Of a stretch of 64,000 nucleotides of DNA, positions 1 to 11,754 are shown one piece after another. A model generated the notes under the pieces. It was not told the origin of the DNA. It was given only the letters and a program-made list of their open reading frames with translations, and ran no database searches. This DNA comes from Selaginella tamariscina (Eukaryota > Streptophyta > Lycopodiopsida > Selaginellales > Selaginellaceae): positions 208,799-272,798 of the forward strand of contig PUQB01000146.1 of the NCBI GenBank assembly GCA_003024785.1, given 5' to 3'. The translations under genes and the position numbers were made by a program. The stretch's first letter is position 1. Every line of letters begins with the position of its first letter.

Positions 1-1004
1 AAAAGTGGCAGAAGTTCCCTCGTTGTATTCCAGTTTTGAATTTTATGTGCATGATTTATAATTAAATAATATAAATAAATGACTTATATAGCCATTTAAT
101 ACATTCAAATCAAATTTAGCTACGACATATTATACTCATTTTTGTACTAATTAACAAAAGTGTGGCTGTTAATAACAAACAGTCTAGTGTATAGGATGTA
201 CAGTAGAACATTTATATAACTTATTTGCTAAGGTTTAATATATGTAGGAGTGTAGAGAAGTAAACTTATACTGTATCATAAAGTACGAGATAAAAGAAAT
301 ATAAATTCTAAGTTATTAAAATTCAATATTTAAAGAATATTTTTAATACATTAAATAATCATAGCAGTTTAAACTAAATAAGATATTATATTTATAATTG
401 CTCCCAAGGGTTCAAGATATTAACTTTGGAGTGCAGACCTTAAGTATAGTTTAGTGTGTTGTATGTACACACGCACACAGCGTATATATGACCTCCCATG
501 CTATAAATTGATTATTGTGTACACATTATAAATGTAAATATATTCTGCATAATATTGTGGTACACCATATGTAAACAATTCTTATGCTTTATAGATGTGA
601 GCGTTTTATGTCAGTTAGGGTTTAAGATTTAAAAAACTTTGTCTGTAATATCGAGCAACATTCAGCTTATTTTGTAATAATTACATAAACATTATAAATT
701 GTGTGCGTGTCGTTTTGATGTCTAAGTTGATGATATGTAATCAAAGAAACAACTATATAAATACTTGTAGTAGTTATGCTATATATATATATATGACCAA
801 TCAATACACATTTTTAATATTTAATGTATTGATAAAATAATTTCTAAATTTGTATTTGCAACAGGTTAGAGTTTATAAAAAACAATTTATTTAATTTTAT
901 CTATATTTTATGATAAATATAATTATGGAATCCACAACATATACATCTGTACATATGTGTATATGTCAACTCTACGCTTTGTATAACAGTTACAGTAACT
1001 TATA

Positions 1005-1060
1005 CTTTACCCATCAAAACCAATGTCCATTTCACGTCATCTTGAACCCTGAAAACTAAT
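1005..1060 (-). pseudogene. Alpha-amylase exon 5 fragment
   Basis: Read on the minus strand, an intron tail ending in TTTTCAG is followed by GGTTCAAGATGACGTG and then GGTTTTGATGGG. This matches the start of exon 5 of the amylase pseudogene at 37879 (NPRVQDD, then GFDGW). Only about 50 bp of coding similarity remains, flanked by intron-like sequence. Equivalent scraps lie at 24925-24960 and 48110-48160 on the plus strand. Confidence 0.7.
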
Positions 1061-1846
1061 CAAAGTTTAATTAATTAAAAAAATATTATATGACTTCGAT
1101 ATATATAATATAGTATATATAATATATAAAGTTAAGAATTTTAGAAAGTAAAATAAGTTAGTATATACTTAATTTCATTGATATACAAAACCTGGGGGTT
1201 TCCCAAATTGGTCGAAATTTTTAACCACTTCCTCACCATAACAGAATGCGATTGTTTGATGTAGTTAGAGAATATATTAATATATTTTCATATGTGACGT
1301 AATTTAATTAGTTATGTCTTAATCTATATTAAATTAATTTTTCTTTATAATATATTTATTATTTTGTAATAAATCTAATGGTGAGTCCAAATTAAGTGTG
1401 GTGTTAACAATTTATAAGCATGTCTCTCAACCATTAAATCATTTGGAAAGTCTCAAGTAAGAGCGGAATATAAAAACAGAGCTCTATAATTTAGAATTTT
1501 TTATAATCCATTAACATCCCATCCAATATATATGTAGGTAACACTGGTAAATGAATAAAATACTCTGAGTTAAAATAGTATATTAATATTATTTAAAAAT
1601 GCATTGTTATTACTTATAAATTTTCATAATGTTGGGACCATAGAAGACTGTCCCTTGGCCTGTGGGCGACGCAAGGTTAGAATTTCGGCTCGTGGCATTT
1701 TATATATTGTTGTACAATAATAATAATAATGAAATATTTTAATGTTTACTATGAGAAAATATTTAGATGCGTAATATATTAGAATATAATATATATTTTA
1801 TTTTGTAAAGAATAATACACTAGTAATTATATATAATGTTAAAACC

Positions 1847-1918
1847 AGGTCCCACCGAGATTCGAACTCGGGCTCTTGGATTCAAAGTCCAATGTCGTAA
1901 CCACTAGACTATAGGACC
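1847..1918 (-). tRNA. tRNA-Gln(UUG)
   Basis: On the minus strand a full cloverleaf can be drawn. The acceptor stem begins GGTCCTA and ends TGGGACC; the anticodon stem is TTGGA/TCCAA with loop CTTTGAA (anticodon TTG); the T arm is CGAG-TTCGAAT-CTCG. The length is 72 nt with no intron, and the 3' CCA is not encoded, as expected for a nuclear gene. It sits in the left arm of the large inverted repeat and has a diverged partner at 47253-47324. Confidence 0.85.
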
Positions 1919-2919
1919 ATTAACAAAATGTAACCAGATAGTATTATAATAATTTATTTTTAAATTTAGGATATGTTGTCACACACATAGTAGTATATAC
2001 ACTGTAATATATACGTGTGTGTACTGTGTAGAAAGAGTGTCAGTTTTTTATGATTGAGAAATTATGTATAAATGAATTTGTATGTTTTATTTACTAATAT
2101 ATTAAGAAGATGATTTGTTTTATATCTGGTATTCTGCATCGGATATTAATTACATTACTATTTCATTACATTAGAATTGTGTTTAAGTGTGATCTTATTT
2201 AAGAATTATAATTGGTAATGATCGCTTCACAGTTGAGCATATAAATTATATTATTGAACATTTATATAATAGGTTTAATATTATATGTAAATTTAATACA
2301 AAGTGTAGGGAAGTGAACTTGCGGATATATGAAATAAGACAAATATAAATTTTAAATTGTTGAAAATCAAGATTTAAAAAATAATTTATAAATACATTAA
2401 ATGCTCTTTTTTCAATGTCTTCCTCGCTCAATCCATATATAGTTATTTCAGATTATATGATAACCACAAAATGTACTACTTAATTATATATGCATAATCA
2501 GATGTATATATAATATACATTATATATCCCATGCTGTATATTGATTATTGTATATACATTTGCAAATGTAAATATATTCTGCACTTACATGGTTTGTGTG
2601 TATACATCATATGTAAACAATTCTTGTGGATTTCATGAGTAAGTTGTTTTGACGATATATATATATATTCTACACACACACCATTGTATATACACATAAG
2701 ATACCCACGAAATACGTGTGTGTGCATGCGTTCTACTGATAAAATATGTATGTATATTAGTATACATACATATGTGTCTGTGTGCGAACATAACCGTATA
2801 TAAATGCCCAACATGTATACAGCGAATATAAACAAATATTAACGTATCGACGTTCTTTCATGAAAGGGAGAGAGAGAACTATATTGGGAACTCATGTTTA
2901 TTCATAAGGTGTTATATAC

Positions 2920-3024
2920 GACGAAACTAGCCCTATGAATTAGTAATTAAATTAAATTAGTAATTAAATAAATTAATAATTAAACATTTTCGTATCATTT
3001 TTCGACTACGGCTAGTTTCACTAG
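2920..3024. mobile_element. hAT-like MITE, 105 bp
   Basis: A small AT-rich element with terminal inverted repeats built around GAAACTAGCC and GGCTAGTTTC. It is flanked on both sides by TTATATAC (2912-2919 and 3025-3032), an 8-bp target-site duplication as typical of hAT elements. It has no coding capacity. The related sub-blocks at 6435 and 42170 lack it and read straight through the target region, so they serve as empty sites. Its partner in the other arm is 46139-46257. Confidence 0.65.
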
Positions 3025-3191
3025 TTATATACTATAGCACAAGCATCCGTTGTGTGTGTGTGTTGCGTGCGCGCGCGCGTGTGTGTGAGAGAGAGAGAGC
3101 TGTCATATATCCATGATCAACACCATGACATTCATAACATTAAACATCTTCTTTTGCCATATATACGGTGATTCCAAACAGTATTAAATAT

Positions 3192-3375
3192 GGGGCCATT
3201 CACACTGACCCTTACTTCAATTTTAAATTTGAAGAGAAAATCTGTTCACACCAAATCTTTTACATAATTTTTCACCTATTTAAATTTTTGAAGAGATAGA
3301 TACAGTTTATTCACACCGAATTACGACTCGTAAAAATTAATTAAGGTGAACAGTGAATCACGATAATTTATTAAA
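3192..3375. repeat. MITE-like block with GGGGCCATTCACAC end
   Basis: The block starts abruptly with GGGGCCATTCACACTG after sequence that elsewhere (6625, 42012) continues differently, so this is an insertion boundary. 'TTCACACC' recurs inside it. The inverted partner is 45830-45986. The other end could not be fixed because no matching terminal repeat was seen, so assignment to a transposon family is uncertain. The start resembles the end of the 9775 MITE (GGGC-GATTCACACC). Confidence 0.4.
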
Positions 3376-4411
3376 GGACTTCCGCCGGAGTGCTCCTAAC
3401 ATCTTTAATAATGTGACGAACAATACTTAAGTTTATAATTTAATAATGCGGAAAAGACTTATGGATTTTTTATTTTTCTTTTAACTATGGTGAAAAGTGG
3501 ATGTAATCATTATTTAGGGCTGTTGAATTCTAAATATCTTATTGAGGTCCTTTACCATATTCGCCTTTTGTAAATTATTATTTTTTACCCTCAATAATAT
3601 ATGTATTAAAATTTATAATTATAGATTCTGATGTAATACCCTCGATTAAGAGACATTTTTATACATTTCCACAGTTTAAAAATTAACTAAAGTTATTTCA
3701 AAATATATTCTAACCTAAGCATGTTTAGATGTGACTGGGTTAAGGATTGCCAGCTTATTCATCCCACAGAGAGAATATATATGTTACATTCAATGTAGCA
3801 CTTATATATAATATTAAAACACCATATATAGCGCATATAACATATTTATGTATATCTTATGAATAAATTAAAAAATCCAGCATTTTTTATTTTAAGTCAA
3901 GGAAATTAACTATATAACATAAGCACACATATGCACACCCACCCAGGATATAAAAAATGCACATATAGCCCACCTCCCCCTCGTGTGTGCGTGTGAGCTA
4001 CACAATACATATTTATAACATATATTAAATATATAATATTTCATTAAATGTATATTGCTTAGCTTAAAAGGGCAAAGCTTCCAAATACGTGTAGCAATGG
4101 ATATATTAACATAATTATATAAATATAAATATATATTATGTTTAACATTGTCGTTGGAACTTGTAAAAACTTAAAAAGGTAATTAAGTGTTTTTAGATGT
4201 GAACACATTTTCCTTTTAAAATTTACTTTAACGAATTAAGAGTTTAAATGTAAATGAACTTAAATTTTAAAAATAAAAATAAAGAATTGATGTAAATACA
4301 ATACGCCTACTTAATGACTTAAATAAAATTGGTATGAACACAAATCACGCTTAACAATTACATAACAAAATTAAGGATAATGTGTGTGTGTGTATATATA
4401 TACAACTTTCT

Positions 4412-4725
4412 GTTAACACAGTCTTAACAAGAACTATGTACTGCACTACACATACATATATTTAACGAAGAAAACACATATGATTTACTAAAACTAAGAA
4501 AGTTTAAAATGAATTTATCAAACAAAGATCTTGCCAGGACTCCAAACATAAGTTCGACCATTATCCTTAATATATATCTTATTTCATTATGTACTTAAAT
4601 GTTTTTAGTTTTAAATGATCTTTGTTTGATTAGTTTTAGTAAATCATATGTGTTGTCTTTATTAAATATATCTATGTGTAGTGCAGTACATAGTTCTTGT
4701 TAAGACTGTGTTAACAGAAAGTTGT
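4412..4725. repeat. Fold-back inverted repeat
   Basis: 4412-4535 (from 'actttctgttaacacag') reappears as the reverse complement at about 4608-4725 (ending 'ctgtgttaacagaaagt'), with a spacer of roughly 70 bp. In the right arm only a single copy of this segment is present (43920-44040), so the hairpin arose as a local inverted duplication in the left arm. Confidence 0.75.
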
Positions 4726-4776
4726 ATGTATGTCTATAAGTGTGTACTTTGATATGTATATGATAGTTGAAATGTG

Positions 4777-4787
4777 CACACACACAC

Positions 4788-4873
<86 letters not shown>

Positions 4874-4892
4874 ACACACACACACACACCAC
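4777..4892. repeat. Compound microsatellite (CA, TA, GA, CA)
   Basis: Runs of CA, TA, about 33 GA units, then CA in succession. The poly-Ser and poly-Tyr/Ile reading frames across it are artefacts. Similar compound tracts occur in the duplicated sub-blocks at 3055, 6475, 42100 and 42400. Confidence 0.9.
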
Positions 4893-4943
4893 TTTCGTCT
4901 TATTAATATGTACAAATAGAGTATATTGTTCTATTTAATTAAA

Positions 4944-5010
4944 CTTTGAAGAATCCGAGGTTTGATTTCTCAAAGGGATATCCTGGGACTTTCACAAGAT
5001 TAAATGTAAA
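4944..5010 (+). pseudogene. Alpha-amylase exon 5 fragment
   Basis: Plus strand: AATCCGAG is followed by a segment encoding RFDFSKGY and then PGTF, matching amylase exon 5 at 37800-37879. The codons for DDIGFDGW are missing. Its inverted partner is 43745-43800 (minus). It is a scrap about 65 bp long with no flanking exons in place. Confidence 0.7.
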
Positions 5011-5372
5011 GTATACAAAAGCTTGGCATATACACATACGCGCACAGACGTAAACATGCATATGTAGGTATGTATATATATGTGAAGTGAATTTCACGAT
5101 TATATTTATCATAAAAATACATATAGATGAAATAAAAGAAAATATAAACTTGCAAATACAGAATTTAAGAACTATTTATCAATACATTAAATATTAAGCG
5201 TGTGTTGGTTGATTGGTTAAGTTGAAAAAACTTGAGAAAATAAATTGTAAGTTTCATTCCTATACAAATTCTAGGCTTTCCAAATTCGCCTGTCTCCTAA
5301 CCGTTCAATCATTTGAAAAGTTTAAATACAATTAAGTTTATAGGCATATCTATGTAAATGTCAATGCTAGTT

Positions 5373-5390
5373 CTACTAAACTATAGGACC
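5373..5390 (-). pseudogene. tRNA-Gln 5' fragment
   Basis: Only the acceptor and D-arm start of the tRNA-Gln (GGTCCTATAGTTTAGTAG on the minus strand) remain. The position is equivalent to the tRNA at 1847 in the neighbouring direct repeat. The partner fragment is 43365-43390 on the plus strand. Confidence 0.6.
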
Positions 5391-5454
5391 ATTCACAAAA
5401 CGTAACCAAATAATGATAAATTTTTGTATTTTAATATTTTAATAATCAGCCAGC

Positions 5455-5492
5455 AAGCGAATATTACAGGAATCCGTGAAAAGCAGTCGACA
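5455..5492 (+). pseudogene. Alpha-amylase exon 6 fragment
   Basis: Plus strand 'agcaagcgaatattacagg' continues into 'aatccgtgaaaagc' and corresponds to the KGILQEAVK segment of amylase exon 6 (about 33930). A longer partner lies at 43225-43305 on the minus strand, where ILQEAVKAEYWRL is readable. Confidence 0.6.
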
Positions 5493-6496
5493 AATCAAGA
5501 TATATTTTAAATTTATTAGTATATATACACTAATAATGAAGTATAAACCAGAAGTACACATATACATGCTATCTCGTATATGTATGATGTTGCAATATAC
5601 GTGTGTGTAGAAAAAGTGTTTGTTTTTACGATTGAGAAGTTATATATAAATGTATGTGCATGTTTTATTTAATAATATATGAAGAAGATGATTTGTTTCA
5701 TATCTACTAAACATCAGATATCTATTGATTATAGAATATTAATTACATTAGGATTGTATTTAAGTGTGTAATTGGTAATTCATAGCTTCACGGTTGAGCA
5801 TAGAAAATATATTATATAGCATGTATATAATAAAGGTTTAAAGTGTAAAGAAGTAAAATTAGGGATATATGAAATAATAGAATAAGTTATTAAAAATAAA
5901 GATTAATTTATCAATACATTAAATCCTCGTTGTCGCTATGTTCCTCACTCGTTTCAAAATATAAAATATATGTATTATTTCAAATGATATGATAATAACA
6001 CAATGTACTACTACTTAATTATATATGTATAATCAGATGTATATATACATTATATCCCTTGCTATATATTGATTATTATGTATACATTTTTTAAATGTAA
6101 ATATATTCTGCACTTACATGGTTTGTGTATATACATAATATGTAAACAATTCTTATGGATTTCATGAGTAAGTTGGTTTGACGATATTATATATATATAT
6201 TCGCATTTTCTATACACATAAGCATATCTACGAAATACCTGTGTGTGCATGCGTTTTACTGATAAAATATGTATGTATTTTATTATGTATACAAACATAC
6301 ATACATATCTGTGTAAAACATAATCGTACATAAATGCCTAACATGTAATATAGCGAATATAAACAAATATTGACGTATCGACATTCTTTCATGAGAGAGA
6401 GAAGTATATTGGGAACTCATGTTTATTCATAAGGTGTTGCATGTATACTCTAGCACAAGCATGTTCTTTGTGTGCGTGTGCGTGTGTGTGTGTGTG

Positions 6497-6528
<32 letters not shown>

Positions 6529-6995
6529 CTGTCGTATATCCATGATCCACACCTGACATTCATAACATTAATTTCTTCAAACATCTGCTTTTGCCATATA
6601 TATGGTGATTCCAAACAGTATTAAATATTGCATTTAAATATATGTCTTATTATGATTTAATGAATTATGTTAGTAACAAGTGTCTGGTAAAGAGCATGAC
6701 ATTTATTTGTAATGAAATTAAATAGAGCTTATGAATTTTAAACATACTTATACAAATTCACTGACACATAAACTTAACCCACCGTATGAACGTAAGACTT
6801 TATACATGACATCAAAATAGATGTTCTTCCAATATTATGTAATACATTTTATACCATTGTATTTGGTATGTAGACTTACTATATGTTCTTAAGTATAGAT
6901 TTTCTTAAGTTTATGTTTAATATAATAAAACGTCAACCATGTTCACCAAAACATTGTAGACTCTCTCTCTCTCTAGAGAGAGAGAGAGATTATGT

Positions 6996-8799
6996 TTAGA
7001 ACCAAGATGAGCTATTAGTATACTCTTCAAGGTAGTTTAAGTACCATTGAACAGCACCGAAAGCGAAGAACAAAACCCACAAAAAAACGAGTATGGTAAT
7101 GTACGCGCCTCGTATCGTATATCTACTTGTACGTGAAACTCTGCCTACAGGTGGCCTCAATTGAATTGGCTTGTCTAGAAAATGCTGTGTCAATTTCCTC
7201 GGCCGTATGAAGCTCGTTGATCTGCTAAACTCTACTTTTGACCCCTCTTTTGCTTTCTGCAATATATATATAGTTAGCTGAGCATACATACAATACGCGT
7301 AAGTATCTACGTACATAGAATGACCGGCTTATAATAAACAATTGTAATATAAGTATATGATACCTGCTCAACCTTGTCAGTTGTTGAAGAGCATAGCTCC
7401 TATACAGAAAAATAGTAAGATTAGGACGCTCAAATACTATATAATTCAACATACACACTAAATATTGGTATTAATTAGATTTTACTATATTTGTTTACAC
7501 CAGTTAGCTCACAGATTTACAAATAACTAAAACTACACTCACACGCGTGCATGCACACATGCAGCACACAAACACACACACACATACACACACACACATC
7601 TTACCACCTCAAGTTCAACGTCCCTTATTTTTAAGGGAGAACTTCGTCTTAGGGGAGAAAGCAGGAACCCTAATGTGTTCATCACCTGGAAAGTGTATCA
7701 AGCTACACATGCTTTTGTCATAATCCTTGACACCAAACTAAATACATTTATACTTGTTTTAGTTAATAAAATAAATAATAAGCTAATTTACCATCCTTAA
7801 TCTTCCACGTTTTTGCTTGGACTTTTCCTCTAAAAGAATCGCCTCAGCCATTTGGACATAAAACTCTTTGGGTTGTGTCTGGAAAAAGCAAATCAACAAT
7901 CATCAACTCATTCCATTAATCTCTCCTTAAACCCTCTATAAACCCTTCATAATCCCACGGATAAACGCTCCACTATAGTAGGAAACTAAGTATTTATTGC
8001 TCGGACCTGAAAATAAAGAATTTGCAACCCTTTCTTTCCCCTTCCTCTGAAAGATCCACACTGTCCGGAGGGAGATCGCTAATAAACTTCCTGCTGATAA
8101 ACTCTGGCTCAGAATCCGACGAGCCCTGATTCAAAAGTGAGTTCCTCCACGCATCAAAGCTCTTTACATCCCTTTCAATCTCGCTGCATATATCCGCATA
8201 CGCAGAATAATGCGAGTTTAACTTAGCCTTCTGTCTGTTAAGCTCCTCATCGTACTCCTTAAACCTGGCTGCATTTCTTGAACTAAATTCCGAACTCAGC
8301 ATCATGTAGGGCAGAATTCCATCCTCGTTACCTTTGCGGTTCTTCCACAACATTGGCGGTCTCTTCAGTGGTTTCCTGCGCCTCTTTTTCTCCTTATTCT
8401 TTGCTTCCTCTCTCTCTTCCTTTCTCATACGCGATGGTGATATCCCTTCGTAACCCTTGTCATTGTTCCTCTCCTTCTGCTTCATTAAACCCCGTTAAAC
8501 CCTCGAAAAACTCCCTATAAAGCCCACTTGAAAATGGAAACCCTAAAAAGTCCGCTGTTTAGACCTAGCTTTCTTCTAGTTGAGTGCCACCTCGTACATA
8601 TTTAAATATTTATATAAAATGTGTACACCCCAAACAGACTTACGCATAATACGTATACACATGGGTGTACCTTGGTGGGGAGGCCTTCAGCGTGGTGTTG
8701 AGCAAGCCAGTTAATGAGTTGATCAACCCTCATACGCTGCAAATCATGGAGGGACTGTGGATCGGACGATGAAGATGGCTCCGCTTGATCTGGCGCCAT
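6996..8799 (-). CDS. Six-exon host gene, putative C-terminally anchored membrane protein
   Basis: I do not recognise this protein. Proposed exons on the minus strand: 8671-8799 (MAPDQAEPSSSS; ends TK before GTACAC), about 8476 to about 8010, 7792-7878 (TQPKEFYVQMAEAI), 7605-7685 (VMNTLGFLLSPLRRSS), 7364-7399 (ELCSSTTDKVEQ) and 6996-7256 (stop at 6996). Exons 3 to 6 have clean AG/GT borders and all introns are phase 0, which supports one gene. Exon 1 starts with an acidic, Ser-rich segment. Exon 2 is highly charged (KKRRRKPLKRPP) with a predicted coiled-coil-like stretch and an acidic Ser patch (SSDSEPEF). The last exon carries one hydrophobic segment (YITILVFLWVLFFAFG) 18 residues or so before the end, followed by a short acidic tail, as in tail-anchored ER or nuclear-envelope proteins. 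The exon 2 acceptor (GAAGCAG) and its donor are unresolved: no good phase-0 donor was found, and an ATG at 8485 could begin a separate ORF. A broken copy of the last exon is at 40172-40375. Confidence 0.65.
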
Positions 8800-9010
8800 T
8801 TTTTAAACTCACATTGCATGCCAATTTGTACAAGCCATAACCGGCATTTGATAGAAATTCGAAAAGTGGCGTCTGTCCAATGAATGACGTGGTTATTACT
8901 TTTGCCACGTGTTTCCAATGGGCTTTGTTCAAACGTACGTGACTGATGACGCATGAAATGCCACGTGTACAAGCAAGTCTATATAAATTCTCATTTGTAA
9001 AAATAATATA
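8800..9010. promoter_or_regulatory. Putative divergent promoter with CCAAT and ACGT boxes
   Basis: Immediately upstream of the minus-strand gene starting at 8799. It contains CCAAT motifs (8878, 8918), CACGT/ACGT core motifs (TGACGTGG, GCCACGTGTTT, CGTACGTGAC, GCCACGTGTAC) and TGACGCA. On the plus strand a TATA box (TCTATATAAATTC, near 8979) lies about 25 bp after the last ACGT box, so transcription may also run rightward. Its TATA/ACGT half is repeated in inverted orientation at 17190-17390. No clear product is seen rightward. Confidence 0.45.
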
Positions 9011-9660
9011 CAACTGAAACTATAAAGTATATGACAGATATGAATGTTCAATACGCAAGTCTTAAGAATCCGCATACACATGTGAAAGTTTCTACAGTGT
9101 TCATGTGGTACGTTATATGGGGATTTGATATAATATAATGTAAAATTAACTGAAGTCATTTGATATTTGATACTTCAGTTAATACTTATATGGGATAATA
9201 AATATATAAATATATATATATTATATAATTCAAATATTAGAACCTTCAACAGTTTTTCTTTTATATTTGAAGTAAATAAAAGTTCAAATTAAAATTGAAA
9301 TTTCAGAGGTATATAAAACTCATAGGGTGTATATGCTTTATTACTTAATAAATGTCTAATATACTTAATACATTTGTTTAAAAATTATAAAGTCTCTATG
9401 TATAATATGTGATGTGGCTTATGTAACTGCTTACATATCAAAATAATGACACTAGTCTAAAAACCATCCTTACATTACAACTATAATAATCCAACTAAAG
9501 CATTAGGATTTAATTCCGCTTTACTCATAAGCTGTTTATAAGCATCCTAATCTCTCTCTCTCTCTCTATATATATATATAGAGAGAGAGAGAGACACACA
9601 CACACTGGTGTACATATACATGTGCTTGTATACACACACATACTCAGAGTGTGTGTTCTA
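9010..9660. other. No gene seen
   Basis: AT-rich sequence. 9010-9120 is the inverted copy of about 17020-17190. 9370-9660 begins the peptide-gene block and is shared with 53760-54130, including a TA/GA microsatellite at 9549-9600. Confidence 0.6.
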
Positions 9661-9673
9661 AGCAGAAACTTAC

Positions 9674-9732
9674 TGATGGTATGCAAGTGTTACGAAGCCC
9701 TCTCCGTTGAACCTGAACCAGTCGACCCACAA
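9674..9732 (-). pseudogene. Orphan 59-nt exon (copy 1)
   Basis: Minus strand: TTATTATTGCAG is followed by 59 nt open in two frames (LWVDWFRFNGEGFVTLAYH or VGRLVQVQRRGLRNTCIPS) and a good donor, GTAAGTTT. The same exon is intact at 54146-54204 (minus) and damaged at 15041-15095 and 58846-58882 (plus). The parent gene was not identified. LVDW-like words occur in the amylase segment missing near 37700, but the match is too weak to use. Confidence 0.4.
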
Positions 9733-9774
9733 CTGCAATAATAAAGTTAAGAAGATACAGAAATTTTATATATA

Positions 9775-10486
9775 GGGCGATTCACACCACACATTAACTT
9801 ATGAACGTTAGCTAAATTTAATATAATTGTCTTTACACCAGGTTAAAAATTACATTAAATTTTAAAAAGATAATGTAATGTCATTTGTTAATGTAAATCT
9901 ATTCACACCAGTAAAACATTAAATTAAAATATAATGTGCAACTAATGCTTTTTTTTATAAAATTTGGCATTAACGTAATGTCAAGATTTCTTGGCATTAA
10001 GTTAATGCCAAAGACTTTAAGGGCTTACATTAGTGCATGCAAACGGCAAGATCTCCATACGCTCTTCCCACATTATATATAATTGAGCATATATTTAAAT
10101 TAAAATTTTAAATTAAATTAAAATTTTTAAATATTAAATATTATTTTAAATCTCAATTTTGTGTGTGCATGTGTATGCGGAAATTAGGAAAATTCAAAAT
10201 ATACCAAACCTAAAATAATATTTAATATTTAAATATAATAAATTGAGTTTTTAATATAAAATTAATGTAAAACATATGTGAAAACACATATATGTCAATA
10301 ACTCTAATGTAATATGATGTGAAGTCATTTACATTACATTACATTAAGTTAAGTTATATTAACTAAAATTTTTTAATGTTATGATTAACTAATGCTGATG
10401 TGAAAATTAATGACATTAACTAATAACATTAAGTTAATAACAGCTAATGTAATATTCATAAGTTAATATGTGGTGTGAATCGGCCC
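9775..10486. mobile_element. Non-autonomous MITE, 712 bp, with about 30-bp TIRs
   Basis: The left end is GGGCGATTCACACCACACAT and runs on as TAACTTATGAA. The right end is its inverted repeat, GTGGTGTGAATCGGCCC. The flanking ATA on both sides fits a 3-bp target duplication (PIF/Harbinger style; a TA duplication cannot be excluded). The interior is AT-rich with repeated 'aatgtaatgt/acattaagtt' words and no ORF. Three paralogous sites lack it: near 54240, 15000 and 58805. Confidence 0.8.
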
Positions 10487-10590
10487 ATATATATATTTCA
10501 AACGTAAGCATATAACAAATATATTTTAAAAATGTTTATATAAATATATAACAATTTTAAATATGAATATGTTAAAATAATATAAATAAT

Positions 10591-10622
10591 CACACGTTCC
10601 AACCAACTGAGATACTCCAACC
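10591..10622 (-). pseudogene. tRNA-Asn 5' half relic
   Basis: Minus strand GGTTGGAGTATCTCAGTTGG continues to GTTGGAACGTGTG and matches the acceptor and D arm of plant tRNA-Asn. It then runs into unrelated AT-rich sequence. Paralogues lie at 14874-14905, 54347-54365 and 58676-58708. Confidence 0.55.
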
Positions 10623-10800
10623 GATTTTACATAATTTATTTAATAAACATGAATGATACAAATATGCTCACATTTAGTAGATATTCTGTTGCTATACACA
10701 CACACTGTTTTCTATATTTAAAATCTAATATGCATATTATGTTATGATGTATGCACTTCTTATATTGTAATGGACTTATGTATAAAGAAAGAGAGTTGGA

Positions 10801-10859
10801 ACTTCCAATCTTGTAGTTAAGAGCCAGACACTCTAACTAACTACTAAGCTACTACAACC
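10801..10859 (-). pseudogene. tRNA-Asn-like relic with altered anticodon region
   Basis: Minus strand sequence contains TAGCTTAGTAGTTAGTTAG and CTGGCTCTTAACTACAAG. The D arm and anticodon arm resemble tRNA-Asn (CTGTTAACCACAAG), but with CTCTTAA in the loop and mismatched stems. Copies lie at 54543-54592 (minus), 14602-14660 and 58388-58440 (plus). Confidence 0.5.
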
Positions 10860-11754
10860 ACACATTCAACATTAATTCTAAAGTATGGATGTATACACAT
10901 TTTAAAGCCTTCTTACGGTTCATCTAATGCATGCTTTCATGTATGTTCTATTTCATACATATGATTGTGTGTGTGTGTGTAGCACATTTAAATGTTATTA
11001 TAACGATGTATGCAGTTTTTATATTATTTTAGAGATGTACATCAAATAACATACATCTACATAGTATGCATACCTGTGTAATTTGATGTATAAAAGTTAA
11101 CACTTCTAGATGGCATGGTTCAGAAATTCTATATCGAAGTGCTCCTGCTCTCTTTACAATATGCTATATTCATAAACTATATAAGTATGGGAGAGAGATT
11201 CAAGTTAAACTTGAAACAAATTACCGTGTTTTATGTAAGTGTGTGACAAAATAATTAACCTTCAAACATAAAACAGATAATACTATAATAAGAAACATAA
11301 AAACCAGCTGAAATAAACTACAAGAACATATATACGTAAATACATATGTATTCATATATACAGAAGTTTTACTTCATATTCATGATCACAAAGCCATTCA
11401 ATGCAAGACTGTTATAATGTGAATTTTAATAATTTATTCATAGAATTTGTATAACAACATAACTAAATCAGAATCTAAATTTAAAAGTCAGAATTTAAGT
11501 ATTTAATCTAAAGAATTAACTCTGATATTTTTATAATGTAAAATAAATTTGATATAGTCAGTAATAAAAAATCATTTATAATAATAATCTCAATAAAATT
11601 AATATAAAATTATGCACAATATATAGTCAATGGTCTTTCTTGTCGTGCGCATTAGAAGAATGTAATCAATATTTTAATGTTTGGTATTTGTTCATGTGCT
11701 AATTAAAATGAGAGTCAATAGAGCTCAGTCAAGCTACAAGTGGAATTTTCAAGC

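Larger units (their letters stand above)
1..7215 (+). repeat. Left arm of a large inverted repeat
   Basis: Most of this stretch can be read as the reverse complement of 40170-49110. Landmarks pair in order: 1-1060 with 48110-49110, the tRNA-Gln at 1847 with that at 47253, the MITE at 2920 with that at 46139, the block around 3200-3375 with 45830-45986, the amylase exon scrap at 4944 with that at 43745, and the last exon at 6996-7256 with the relic at 40172. The arm also contains an internal direct duplication: about 1400-3190 resembles 5300-6620. Indels and microsatellite differences are common, so the arms are diverged rather than freshly copied. Apart from the features listed separately, I see no gene here; the short ORFs are microsatellite or repeat translations. 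Confidence 0.85.

Noticed and set aside
2545-2835. ORF repeated at 6062-6331 (minus) and 46388-46636 (plus), with a shared QLTHEIHKNCLHMMYTHK segment
   Set aside because: Conservation is explained by the block duplications; the 5' parts are microsatellite-derived and the frames differ in start and length.
4700-4915. 71-codon ORF on the minus strand with poly-Ser and Tyr/Ile runs
   Set aside because: It is the translation of a GA/TA/CA microsatellite.
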